Source: JBDWFY01 sp965275915 (lineage in GTDB: Bacteria > Pseudomonadota > Alphaproteobacteria > Rhizobiales > Stappiaceae). From it: a stretch of DNA of 64,000 bases. The number at the start of each line of letters is the position of its first letter. Position 1 is the stretch's first letter. Of this stretch, positions 6,447 through 14,994 are shown one piece after another. The stretch lies in assembly GCA_965275915.1 (NCBI GenBank), contig CBDHYI010000007.1, positions 2,046,001-2,110,000 on the forward strand. The letters run 5' to 3'. The notes beneath the pieces were generated by a model. It saw only the letters and a program-made list of their open reading frames with translations. It did not search any database and was not told the DNA's origin. A program made the position numbers and the translations under genes.

Positions 6447-7918
6447 ATATGCGGCAAGCAGTTCTGTCTGCCCTGCGGCGCGGTTTGCGCGGCGCAGGTG
6501 CGTTTTCGGCTTTGCTGCTTTTGGCCGGTTGTCAGTTGGTCCCCGATGGTGAGATCTCGGTCGGTTCGATCCCCACGCCGTCCGAACTGTCCCGCGAGGA
6601 TGCGATCGGGGCACGGGAACATCCGCGTGTGGTGGCATCCTATGGTGGTGTCTACAAGGATGCCAAAGCTGAAAAGGCGATTGCCCGTGTCGTCGGAAGG
6701 CTGGTTGCTGCGTCGGACGATCCGTCCCAGTCCTACCGGATCACCATTCTGAATTCACCGACAGTGAATGCCTTTGCGCTGCCCGGCGGCTATCTCTATA
6801 TCACGCGCGGGCTCCTGGCCCTTGCAAACGACTCTTCGGAAGTCGCCGCGGTACTGGCGCATGAAATGGGGCATGTGACTGCGCGGCATGCCATCGCGCG
6901 GCAACAGCGGGCGGAGGCCACAGCGCTGGTCAACCGCGTCGTGACGAGCGTTGTGGAAGACCCCTCAGCAGCCAAGAACGCGGTGAAGTCAAGCCAGATT
7001 TCACTTGCCCGGTTTTCCCAGCAGCAGGAGCTTGATGCCGATGCGATCGGTGTCAGGACACTGGCCAAGGCCGGCTACGATCCCTACGCGTCGGCGCGTT
7101 TTCTTGATTCGATGGGCCGATATGCGGCTTTCATAACAGCCGGCGGCCAGACCGGTGGGCCGGAAGACTTTCTGGCGACCCATCCCTCGACACCTGAACG
7201 TGTTGTGCTGGCCCGGCAGGCGGCACGCCAGCAGGGCGCGCCGGGCATCGGGGAGCGTGATCGGAACGCTTATCTCAAGAATTTGAGCGGTATGCTTTAT
7301 GGTGACGATCCGCTTGAAGGCTTTGTGAGGGGGCGGTCGTTCCTCCACAAGGCTTTGGGGATCGGCTTTACCGTTCCGCGCGGATATGTGCTGGAGAATT
7401 CTCCCGAAGCGGTCATGGCCAGCAATGCTGACGGCGCCGCGTTACGCTTCGATGGTGCGGACCTTGGCCGCGATCAGTCGCTCGAAGACTATGTTTCCAG
7501 CGGGTGGATCAATGGGCTGGTCAAAGATTCGCTGCGAAAAATTACCGTCAACGGTCTGCCCGCCGTTACCGCCTCGGCGATTGCCGATGGTTGGTCGTTC
7601 CGCATAGCGATCATCCGCGTCGGGAAGTCGGGCTTTCGGTTCATTGCCGCGACCCGAGAACCGAGCGCCGGATTTACCGAGGCGTTTGAAGAGACGGTCA
7701 AAAGTTTTCGTCAGCTGACGCCAACGGAGCAGGCGCGGCTTAATCCCTTGAGGATCAGGCTCGTAAAGGCCGGCGCGGGAGATACACCGGCTGTGCTTGC
7801 GCGCAAAATGACGGGGATCGAAGCCTCGCGCCGATTAGAGCTGTTCGCCATTTTGAACGGCATAAAGACAACGGATCGCATCCCGTCAGGCACGCTGCTT
7901 AAAGTCGTTGTCGAATAA
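6443..7918 (+). CDS. M48 family metalloprotease lipoprotein with C-terminal LysM-like domain
   Basis: A protein of about 491 residues. The N-terminus is a lipoprotein signal (LLLLAGC). The zinc site HEMGH lies near residue 140 (VLAHEMGHVTARHAI), with the third ligand in QELDADAIG near residue 195. This is a periplasmic, membrane-tethered peptidase of the BepA/LoiP type, which handles misfolded outer-membrane proteins. The last 45 residues (VLARKMTGIE to IPSGTLLKVV) resemble a LysM module. GTG 6443 overlaps the upstream TGA and is about 10 bases from a GA-rich ribosome-binding site; ATG 6449 is the alternative. Confidence 0.88.
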   Translation: MNMRQAVLSALRRGLRGAGAFSALLLLAGCQLVPDGEISVGSIPTPSELSREDAIGAREHPRVVASYGGVYKDAKAEKAIARVVGRLVAASDDPSQSYRITILNSPTVNAFALPGGYLYITRGLLALANDSSEVAAVLAHEMGHVTARHAIARQQRAEATALVNRVVTSVVEDPSAAKNAVKSSQISLARFSQQQELDADAIGVRTLAKAGYDPYASARFLDSMGRYAAFITAGGQTGGPEDFLATHPSTPERVVLARQAARQQGAPGIGERDRNAYLKNLSGMLYGDDPLEGFVRGRSFLHKALGIGFTVPRGYVLENSPEAVMASNADGAALRFDGADLGRDQSLEDYVSSGWINGLVKDSLRKITVNGLPAVTASAIADGWSFRIAIIRVGKSGFRFIAATREPSAGFTEAFEETVKSFRQLTPTEQARLNPLRIRLVKAGAGDTPAVLARKMTGIEASRRLELFAILNGIKTTDRIPSGTLLKVVVE

Positions 7919-7934
7919 TCGGAATGGTATTGCT

Positions 7935-8804
7935 CTACCGGACAACAGACATGGCGTTCGGATGATCTTTCACCAGCGCGTCACGCAACTTTTCAAGCGC
8001 CCGGTTTTCGATCTGTCTGACACGCTCTTTCGAGATACCCAGTTTGCGGCCTAGGGATTCCAGGGTCGCACCTTCTTCGGTTAGTCGTCTTTCCTTCACG
8101 ATGCTCAGTTCCCTGTCATTGAGAACCGTCAGGGCATTGGCCAGCCAGGATTGGCGCCGTTCCGTGTCGATGGCCACTTCGACAACCTCATCCTGCAGCG
8201 GGCGGTCGCAGGTCAGGAAGTCCTGCCTGTCCGAACTTGTGCCCTCGCCGTCGGATATTGGCGCATTCAAAGAGGTATCGGGTGCGGAAAGGCGCGAATC
8301 CATCATCGCGACGTCTGCTGTAGAAACTCCCAGCGTTGCGGCAATGTCTTCGTGCATCTCGCCCTGAAGGCGTGATTCTCCATCCTGGGCCAACTTGGCG
8401 CGAAGGCGGCGAAGGTTGAAAAACAGAGATTTTTGCGTCGAGGATGTCCCCCCGCGCACAATCGACCAGTTCCGTAAAATATGATCCTGAATCGAGGCGC
8501 GGATCCACCAGGTCGCGTATGTCGAGAACCGGACATCCCGCTCCGGCTCAAACCGGGCCGCCGCCTGCAGAAGGCCGACGTGACCTTCTTGAATCAGATC
8601 GCTCATGGACAAGCCGAAATATCTGAATTTCGCGGCAATTGCGATCACGAGGCGCATATGCGCGGAACAGAGGCGATCCAAAGCGGATTCATCCTCTTCG
8701 TGACGCCAGCGTTTAGCGAGTTCATGCTCTTCCTCGCGCGTTAAATAAGGTGCTGCCATTGCCTTTTTGACGAATTGGCGTCGCGTGCTGATCGGTCGTT
8801 CCAT
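7935..8804 (-). CDS. rpoH: RNA polymerase sigma-32 factor (RpoH family)
   Basis: A 289-residue group-3 sigma factor. Region 2 is intact (DLIQEGHVGLLQAAARF, then RFSTYATWWIRASIQ), the RpoH box is present (TQKSLFFNLRR), and region 4 carries the helix-turn-helix with ISKERVRQIENRALEKLR. These mark a heat-shock-type sigma. Many alphaproteobacteria carry two rpoH genes; this one could be the second copy, used in oxidative stress, but that cannot be settled here. ATG 8804 has an excellent ribosome-binding site (GGGAAGG, 6 bases upstream), so the longer frame to 8873 is not needed. Confidence 0.9.
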   Translation of the reverse strand: MERPISTRRQFVKKAMAAPYLTREEEHELAKRWRHEEDESALDRLCSAHMRLVIAIAAKFRYFGLSMSDLIQEGHVGLLQAAARFEPERDVRFSTYATWWIRASIQDHILRNWSIVRGGTSSTQKSLFFNLRRLRAKLAQDGESRLQGEMHEDIAATLGVSTADVAMMDSRLSAPDTSLNAPISDGEGTSSDRQDFLTCDRPLQDEVVEVAIDTERRQSWLANALTVLNDRELSIVKERRLTEEGATLESLGRKLGISKERVRQIENRALEKLRDALVKDHPNAMSVVR

Positions 8805-8994
8805 GACACGCCTTCCCTTCTGCTTCTCTGCTGTGACGTTTCCGTTGGTCCCACTCATCGCCGGCCGCGGCAAACGTCTTCTTGCCTATATCTGATATGT
8901 GTACGCGCGGCTGATACCACCAGATCAGCCTGCCCGGAAATTAGAATGATTCAATTCAATAAAACGTGATTGAAATAGTCATGTTTTATAGCAC

Positions 8995-9023
8995 AAAAAA
9001 AACCGACTGCAAAACAGCCGGTT
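8995..9023 (-). terminator. terminator of the carD gene
   Basis: A 9-bp stem with one G-U pair (AACCGGCTG and CAGTCGGTT on the minus strand, loop TTTTG) is followed by a T-run. The A-run on the plus strand makes it directional for carD. Confidence 0.85.
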
Positions 9024-9082
9024 TTCCGTGCTTGGCGTCAGATCGACACCATATCGATCGAACTCACAAAAGCGGCTCCATA

Positions 9083-9655
9083 TCAGGCTGCAGCTTCCTG
9101 TGTTTCGTTCTCTTCGCCGGATTTACCGGCACGGCGCGGAGATTTGGCAAGGTTCTGCTCAATCTGGCGCACAGCTTCCGTTTCGGACACCTTATTGACC
9201 GCAGCCAGTTCTCTGGACATACGATCAAGTGCAGCTTCATAAAGCTGACGCTCGGAATATGACTGTTCGGGCTGCGTGTCGGACCGGTAAAGGTCACGTA
9301 CGACTTCCGCAATTGCAATCAGATCACCGGAATTTATTTTCGCCTCATATTCCTGCGCACGGCGGCTCCACATCGTGCGTTTCACGCGCGCGCGGCCCCG
9401 CACCGTCTCCAGTGCCTTCTTGATCAGCGATGCATCAGACAGTTTGCGCATGCCAACGGACGAGATCTTGGCGATCGGCACGCGCAGTTTCATCTTGTCC
9501 TGCTCGAAGTATACGACAAGCAGTTCAAGCTTGTGGCCGGCAACTTCCTGCTCTTCGATGGCTGTAATCTGGCCGACCCCATGAGAGGGATAAACGATAT
9601 ATTCGCCGGTTTTGAAACCCTGACGCTGCGCGGTCTTTTTGACATTTGTGGCCAT
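9083..9655 (-). CDS. CarD family transcriptional regulator
   Basis: A 190-residue protein. The N-terminal RNA-polymerase-interacting domain is clear (GEYIVYPSHGVGQITAIEE, then VPIAKISSVGMRKL), followed by the helical DNA-binding part (RRAQEYEAKINSGDL and ERQLYEAALDRMSREL). CarD binds the polymerase beta subunit and stabilises open promoter complexes. The C-terminal 25 residues are charged and low in complexity. It is transcribed alone toward its own terminator, with a 413-bp upstream region. Confidence 0.92.
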   Translation of the reverse strand: MATNVKKTAQRQGFKTGEYIVYPSHGVGQITAIEEQEVAGHKLELLVVYFEQDKMKLRVPIAKISSVGMRKLSDASLIKKALETVRGRARVKRTMWSRRAQEYEAKINSGDLIAIAEVVRDLYRSDTQPEQSYSERQLYEAALDRMSRELAAVNKVSETEAVRQIEQNLAKSPRRAGKSGEENETQEAAA

Positions 9656-10068
9656 ACGCTTCCTAAACTCCTGCGCAGTTGCCGCTTCACGGACATGAAA
9701 CGGTTTTTGCGTGATCGTTCTCAGGAACGCTCACGCTCCATTGTTATGGCGCAAAAAATACCCCGGGCTGAGACAGCCTGCAGGGACTAATTTGCGCTGT
9801 GAATTGATCAGTCGATTGAATTCCACACACCAGCTGGATTATGTCGCTTACGGACGACGAAAAGGTACACTTCCCGATCAGGAACTGTGTGCATAGAGCA
9901 ACCTCGTTGGGAGGACATATCTGGCGCGTCATTCGACGATTTCCAACATATATCACAAAAAATCAGGAATTAAAAGAGTTTACGGGTAAAATACGGCACA
10001 ACAATGGCCCCGGAAGGGACGTCTGCCCTTACCGGAACGTTAAAATTTCATAATTTTTTATTGTATGG
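9656..10068. other. 413-bp intergenic region between carD and fdxA
   Basis: No frame with a plausible start and composition is present. The carD promoter must lie at its left side. The right side is the 3' untranslated region of the ferredoxin gene; I see only a weak imperfect hairpin near 10010-10033. Confidence 0.6.
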
Positions 10069-10407
10069 TTAATCACCGGTGCCGGGATTTTCGGTGAAAT
10101 ACTTTTCATACTTGCCGGATACACCGTCGAATTTTTCTGCATCCGGCGGTTGTTCTTTCTTGGCCGTAATATTGGGCCATTTGTCGGCGTATTCGGTATT
10201 AATCTGCAACCATTTTTCAAGACCGGGTTCGGTATCGGGCAAAATGGCTTCGGCGGGGCATTCCGGTTCGCAAACACCGCAATCGATGCACTCGTCAGGA
10301 TGAATGACGAGCATGTTCTCCCCTTCGTAAAAGCAGTCGACGGGGCAGACTTCGACACAGTCGGTATATTTGCACTTTATACAGTTGTCGGTGACAATGT
10401 ATGTCAT
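10069..10407 (-). CDS. fdxA: 7Fe ferredoxin FdxA (3Fe-4S plus 4Fe-4S)
   Basis: A 112-residue ferredoxin. The N-terminal cluster ligands are in DNCIKCKYTDCVEVCPVDC, and the second motif is DECIDCGVCEPECP. The extended C-terminal tail (GLEKWLQINTEYADKWPNI) is typical of FdxA of Azotobacter and rhizobia. It transfers single electrons in the cytoplasm. The gene lies 129 bases downstream of the S4 protein gene on the same strand, as often seen in Hyphomicrobiales. Confidence 0.95.
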   Translation of the reverse strand: MTYIVTDNCIKCKYTDCVEVCPVDCFYEGENMLVIHPDECIDCGVCEPECPAEAILPDTEPGLEKWLQINTEYADKWPNITAKKEQPPDAEKFDGVSGKYEKYFTENPGTGD

Positions 10408-10536
10408 CTCAGCGGTTTCTCCAAGAACCCGGATTGTTCCCGCCAGACCAACCGGATGAAAGGCGGCGCGTCGGTGCGCCGGACGGTTGCCTACCCGTTT
10501 TGTCGCCCCAAGGCAAGGGGCAATAAGGACGATGGG

Positions 10537-10926
10537 TCAATCGGGCTCACCCTGCCTGAATTGATCGGTTTGGCGCCTTTCTTTCTTGGTTGGGCGGCCG
10601 CTTCCCGGTGCGCGTTTTGCGGTTTCGGGCGGCTTTTCGGCCCGAGGCAGTGGCGGAGGGCTGAGGTCTTCATAAAGCGTTCGCGCTTCGGTTGCCGGAC
10701 CGCGCCGCGTTCCCGGATCAAGGACACGCAAAATCAGAATGCGGCGCTCAAGCGCGATGGTCAGGACGTCGTCGATCTTAATCTGATAGCTGGCGTTGGT
10801 GATCTTGTCCCTGTTAACGCGGACATGGCCGCCGTTCACCAGTTTCTGCGCGAGTGTTCGCGATTTGGTCACCCGTGCGTACCACAGCCATTTGTCAAGT
10901 CGCCGGCGTCCGGTATCCAAGGGCAT
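10537..10926 (-). CDS. S4 domain RNA-binding protein (Hsp15-like)
   Basis: A 129-residue protein with an S4 domain at residues about 8-70 (RRLDKWLWYARVTKSRTLAQ, then GGHVRVNRDKI). The C-terminal half is basic and disordered. Hsp15 family members bind stalled 50S subunits carrying nascent chain-tRNA. The gene begins 7 bases after the helicase stop on the same strand, so the two RNA-related genes are probably co-transcribed, with fdxA further down. Confidence 0.85.
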   Translation of the reverse strand: MPLDTGRRRLDKWLWYARVTKSRTLAQKLVNGGHVRVNRDKITNASYQIKIDDVLTIALERRILILRVLDPGTRRGPATEARTLYEDLSPPPLPRAEKPPETAKRAPGSGRPTKKERRQTDQFRQGEPD

Positions 10927-10933
10927 ATCCGAT

Positions 10934-13900
10934 CTATTTCTTGTCCGGAGTCTTCTCCAGATCTTCTTTCAGCGCAGCCAATGCGGCAAAAGGTGAATCA
11001 GGATCGATCTTTGCCGGTTTACTGCGCGGCCTGCCCTGAGGTTTGCCATGCGCCCTGTTTGCGCCCTGCCGCTTGCCTTGACCGCCACCGTCTTTGCGCG
11101 GCCCCTTGTGACCGCCTCCGGTCCCGTCCTGATGGCGGGATCGGTTGCGTGACTTGGCATTCTGCCTGTTCTGTCCGTCTCTTTTTGAATTGTTCCGATG
11201 ACCGTCGCGACGTCCGGAGCGGGCCGGTCGCCAGATTTCAAGGAATTTCGGCCCATCCTCTTCAGCGTCCGACTTTGCTGAGATTTCAGGGTCGCTGCCT
11301 GCCGTTTCTTTGACGGCTGTCTCGGCGGTCTTCGCCGCATCCGTATCTGTTTCGTCAGATACGACCGGTTCTGCCGTATCGGAACTGGCATCGGCGCCCG
11401 GCGGAGTTTCAGCAGGGGCTGTGTCCGCCGGCTCAGGAGAGATTTCCATCTCGGCCGGTTTTTCTTCGGTGGTGGCCGGTGGAGCGGAGGCGTTATCCTC
11501 TTTACCTTCCGGCGGTGCAGCGATGGCCGCCGGTTCAGTTTTCTCCGCCGTTGCGGTTTGCCCGTCGGCCACGGCTTCAGGCGGTAACTCCCGGCGTTCC
11601 AGCCTGTATCCCAAGGACTGCAGGATCGATGCAAACGCTTCGCCCGAACAGCCCAGCAGGGATGTCATGGCGACTGTAACGGTAAATCCGCCGCCCTCGG
11701 GAATCGCGCCCTCGGGTGCTTCGGTTACTCCTTCCGCTTTGCGCCAGGAAATCAGCGGACGGATCAGGTCGGCGAGACGCTCCAGAATATCCACGCGGAC
11801 CGCCCGGTCGCCGCAGATCCGGAAGCCGACTATTCTGTAAAGCTCCGGTTTGATGTTGCTGTCCACCGGTATGGATGTCCTGCCGGACGCGGACAGCTGC
11901 GGCAGCTCGGCGAGGCCGGGCATGGAGAAATCACCGTGTTTCAGCGCCCACAGCATCGCAATCAGTTGGCTGGGGGCAGGTTTGAGCAGCGCCGGAACGT
12001 AAATATGGTGTGCGCCAAACCGAACGCCGCATTTTCTCAAGGTTCCACGCATTGTCTGATCGAGCTGGCGGACATCCTCGGCAACTTCCTGACGTTCGAC
12101 AATGCCCAGTTTTTCGACAAGCCGGAACGCCATGCCCCGGGACAGTCCTTCGAACTCCGTGTCGTTCTGCAGGTCGAACAAGGGCTTAAGCAGCGTTTCA
12201 ATATGGCTTTTGATCCAGAGGTCTATCCGGTGACGCACTTTTTCCTTTGCCGGGCCGTTGAGTTGCTCATCGGCAATCAGATGAAAACCCGGTGTCAGCG
12301 GTGTTTCGCCATCCGTCAGTTTGGCAACGGATTCTCCGAGCCAGCGGATACTGCCGTCCGAAGAGAGGACAAAATCTTCGTTAGGGGCCTTTGAGATCTT
12401 TTCCGCCCGCGCTTCCAACTCGCTCGAAAGGGCTTTCATCGCCGCACCGCGAACCGCTTTTTCGTCCTGGCCTTCCGCAGATGCATCGGGCGCGAACCGG
12501 AAACCATGCAAATGGCCGATATGCTGTCCTTCGACAAGCACGTCACCGGTTGGCGTGATTTCCGCTTCCATCATTGCATTCTCTCTCAAACGTCTCATCA
12601 ATACGCTGGTCCGCCGATCCACGAACCGCTGTGTCAATCGTTCGTGCAGCGCGTCAGACAAGCGGTCTTCTATAGCGCGTGTCTGTTCTTGCCAATAGCG
12701 TCGATCACTCAACCAGTCACCGCGATTTGCAACGAATGTCCAGGTTCTGACATGGGCGATCCTGTTGGCCAGGGTGTCAATATCGCCGTCGATTCGATCG
12801 GCAAATGAAATCTGCTTGCTGAACCAATCCTCAGGAACGGTTCCGGAGGTGACCAGATGGGTGAAAATCGTGTTCACGAGTTCGGCGTGGTTCGCCGGCG
12901 CGATTTTTCGGTAATCCGGAATTTGACACACATTCCAGAGCAACCTGACCGTTTCTTCTTTGTCGGCAAGATCGCGGATGTCGGGATCTTTTGCGGCCAT
13001 CTCCAGGGAAACGACGTCTTGGGCACCCGGAGCCCGGGTCAGGCCTTTTTCCGTCGGAACGGCGTCCAGGGAATTTCTGAGTGCCTGGAGGTCTGAATAA
13101 TCAAGGTGGGCATTGCGCCACTGGATGACTTTCACAGGCTGGAAATGGTGGGTTTCGAGGGTTTCAACCAACTCGTCATCAAACGGATCGACACGACCGG
13201 TCACTCCGAATGTTCCGTCGTGCATGTGCCGTCCGGCACGTCCGGCAATTTGTCCAAGTTCGGCCGGCGAGAGCTGGCGGTACTGATAGCCGTCAAATTT
13301 CCTGTTGCCCGCAAAGGCGACATGATCGACATCAAGGTTGAGCCCCATGCCAATGGCGTCTGTGGCAACCAGGATATCGACATCCCCGGACTGGAACAGC
13401 TCAACCTGGGCATTGCGAGTGCGCGGGCTCAGCGATCCCAGCACAACGGCGGCGCCGCCTCTTTGCCGCCTGACAAGTTCGGCGATCGCGTAGACTTCAT
13501 TGGAAGAGAACGCGACAGCGGCAGACCGCGGCGGCAGCCGGGTGATCTTCTTCGAGCCGGAATAGGCGAGAACCGACATACGCGGGCGGGTTACCACATT
13601 CAGACCTGGCAGAAGTCTTTCCAGCAGTTTTCGAACCGTCGCAGCGCCCAGAAGCAGAGTTTCCTGTGTTCCGCGGACATTGAGAATGCGATGAGTAAAA
13701 ATATGCCCCCGCTCAAGGTCCGCAGCCAGTTGCACTTCATCCACGGCGACAAAGTCCGTGGAGATCTCAAGCGGCATGGCCTCAACCGTCGATACCCAAT
13801 AACGGGGCTCCGGCGGAATGATCTTTTCTTCCCCGGTCACCAGGGCGACGGAATCCTGGCCGGCCTTGTCGGCAACCCGTCCGTACACCTCGCGGGCAAG

Positions 13901-14053
13901 AAGGCGCAGCGGGAGGCCGATCATCCCGGTTTCGTGCCCAAGCATGCGTTCAATCGCAAGATGGGTTTTGCCTGTATTGGTCGGTCCCAGAACAGCCGTA
14001 ACCGTGCGGCTCCGTGCAGCGGGAGGAAGAGGGAGTTTCAGATGAGCGGTCAT
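10934..14053 (-). CDS. Suv3-like superfamily 2 RNA helicase with long charged C-terminal tail
   Basis: A 1039-residue helicase. The N-terminus holds Walker A (GPTNTGKTHLAIERML), followed by GLPLRLLAREVY and VTGEEKI; the helicase C domain follows with IGMGLNLDVDHVAF and QIAGRAGRH. These are hallmarks of the mitochondrial Suv3 and alphaproteobacterial homologues, implicated in RNA turnover. Residues about 790-1000 are low-complexity, first Ala/Glu/Pro-rich and acidic, then Arg/Lys/Gly-rich, probably a disordered RNA-binding tail. Starting at ATG 14053 removes an unlikely 28-residue extension, though its ribosome-binding site is weak. Confidence 0.88.
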   Translation of the reverse strand: MTAHLKLPLPPAARSRTVTAVLGPTNTGKTHLAIERMLGHETGMIGLPLRLLAREVYGRVADKAGQDSVALVTGEEKIIPPEPRYWVSTVEAMPLEISTDFVAVDEVQLAADLERGHIFTHRILNVRGTQETLLLGAATVRKLLERLLPGLNVVTRPRMSVLAYSGSKKITRLPPRSAAVAFSSNEVYAIAELVRRQRGGAAVVLGSLSPRTRNAQVELFQSGDVDILVATDAIGMGLNLDVDHVAFAGNRKFDGYQYRQLSPAELGQIAGRAGRHMHDGTFGVTGRVDPFDDELVETLETHHFQPVKVIQWRNAHLDYSDLQALRNSLDAVPTEKGLTRAPGAQDVVSLEMAAKDPDIRDLADKEETVRLLWNVCQIPDYRKIAPANHAELVNTIFTHLVTSGTVPEDWFSKQISFADRIDGDIDTLANRIAHVRTWTFVANRGDWLSDRRYWQEQTRAIEDRLSDALHERLTQRFVDRRTSVLMRRLRENAMMEAEITPTGDVLVEGQHIGHLHGFRFAPDASAEGQDEKAVRGAAMKALSSELEARAEKISKAPNEDFVLSSDGSIRWLGESVAKLTDGETPLTPGFHLIADEQLNGPAKEKVRHRIDLWIKSHIETLLKPLFDLQNDTEFEGLSRGMAFRLVEKLGIVERQEVAEDVRQLDQTMRGTLRKCGVRFGAHHIYVPALLKPAPSQLIAMLWALKHGDFSMPGLAELPQLSASGRTSIPVDSNIKPELYRIVGFRICGDRAVRVDILERLADLIRPLISWRKAEGVTEAPEGAIPEGGGFTVTVAMTSLLGCSGEAFASILQSLGYRLERRELPPEAVADGQTATAEKTEPAAIAAPPEGKEDNASAPPATTEEKPAEMEISPEPADTAPAETPPGADASSDTAEPVVSDETDTDAAKTAETAVKETAGSDPEISAKSDAEEDGPKFLEIWRPARSGRRDGHRNNSKRDGQNRQNAKSRNRSRHQDGTGGGHKGPRKDGGGQGKRQGANRAHGKPQGRPRSKPAKIDPDSPFAALAALKEDLEKTPDKK

Positions 14054-14994
14054 GAAAAGGTGTTTGTCTGAAGTCTTTCTTTGCGCGTTTCGTGTATGGC
14101 TGACGGTCGGGCAAATGATCCAAGCTAAACAGAACACGCTCTAGCATACCTGGGCAGTCCTGCGAATGCCTTTTTCATTTTGGCGTCCATTCACGGCAAA
14201 ATAGTGCAAGAGCCGTATTTTTCTTGGCCGGAGCGCATCCGGTGCAGGTTGAATCACCGCCACGAGTAGGGATGTGCACCCGAACAAGGGCATGGGCATT
14301 TCACGCAAACCCCGTGATCACGAGAATTGCTGGAGAAGAACGACTCTGGAACAAATATAGATCGAATCGCTGACTCTTGGAGATTCAGGATTCGTTCTCT
14401 ACGACATATCGACAGGAGTCACGGTGTGGATACAAAATCATGAGTCGTTTCAGAATCTTAACCAACCGGCAGGTCGGGCGAGGACTCATCGCACCAAAAA
14501 AAGCAAGTGTAAAAATAGATTTATGGCGTTGAACGAAATTTATTGCCGGTCCGGTAACGGAAGCCGAAAGCCGGAACACAGGATGGACGAATCACAGACA
14601 ATTGCCTGTTCCTGTTTTGATCCTCCGGTATTCTGTGGTGAACCCCTCGTCTGGGCACAAGATAAGAGGTCGGCAAAACGAAGACCGCGTTCGATGAAAA
14701 ACGTCTGTTCATACTTGTGTGCCAAATTGAACCGGCTTGCCCGTGTGCCGCGTTTGCAAAAAGCGTTTTCCGTGAAATAGAATCAGACTATTGGCCGAGA
14801 TGACCGGCGTTGGGACTAGGAAAATCTCCGCCCGCGCGCTAGAAGGCGTTGAATTCTGGGCCCCAGAGTCCGGAACCCGGCACAGCTTCGTCTCTTGGTA
14901 GCGGGTCGACGCTGATGCTCTCAGATACGTGTTTGACAGCTCTTGCCCGCCATGTGCCGATTGCGGGTCACCGGCTTGAATGGGGAGAAAAATC
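14054..14994. other. 940-bp region without a recognisable gene
   Basis: This space lies between the helicase (leftward) and pyruvate carboxylase (rightward) and should hold both promoters. Short frames exist on both strands (for example 14424-14780), but they lack ribosome-binding sites and have shadow-like composition. I see no tRNA, terminator or palindrome. A decayed gene or a regulatory RNA cannot be excluded. Confidence 0.55.

Noticed and set aside
10150..11313. Plus-strand open frame of 387 residues
   Set aside because: It runs antisense through the ferredoxin, S4 and helicase genes, all of which have clear motifs.
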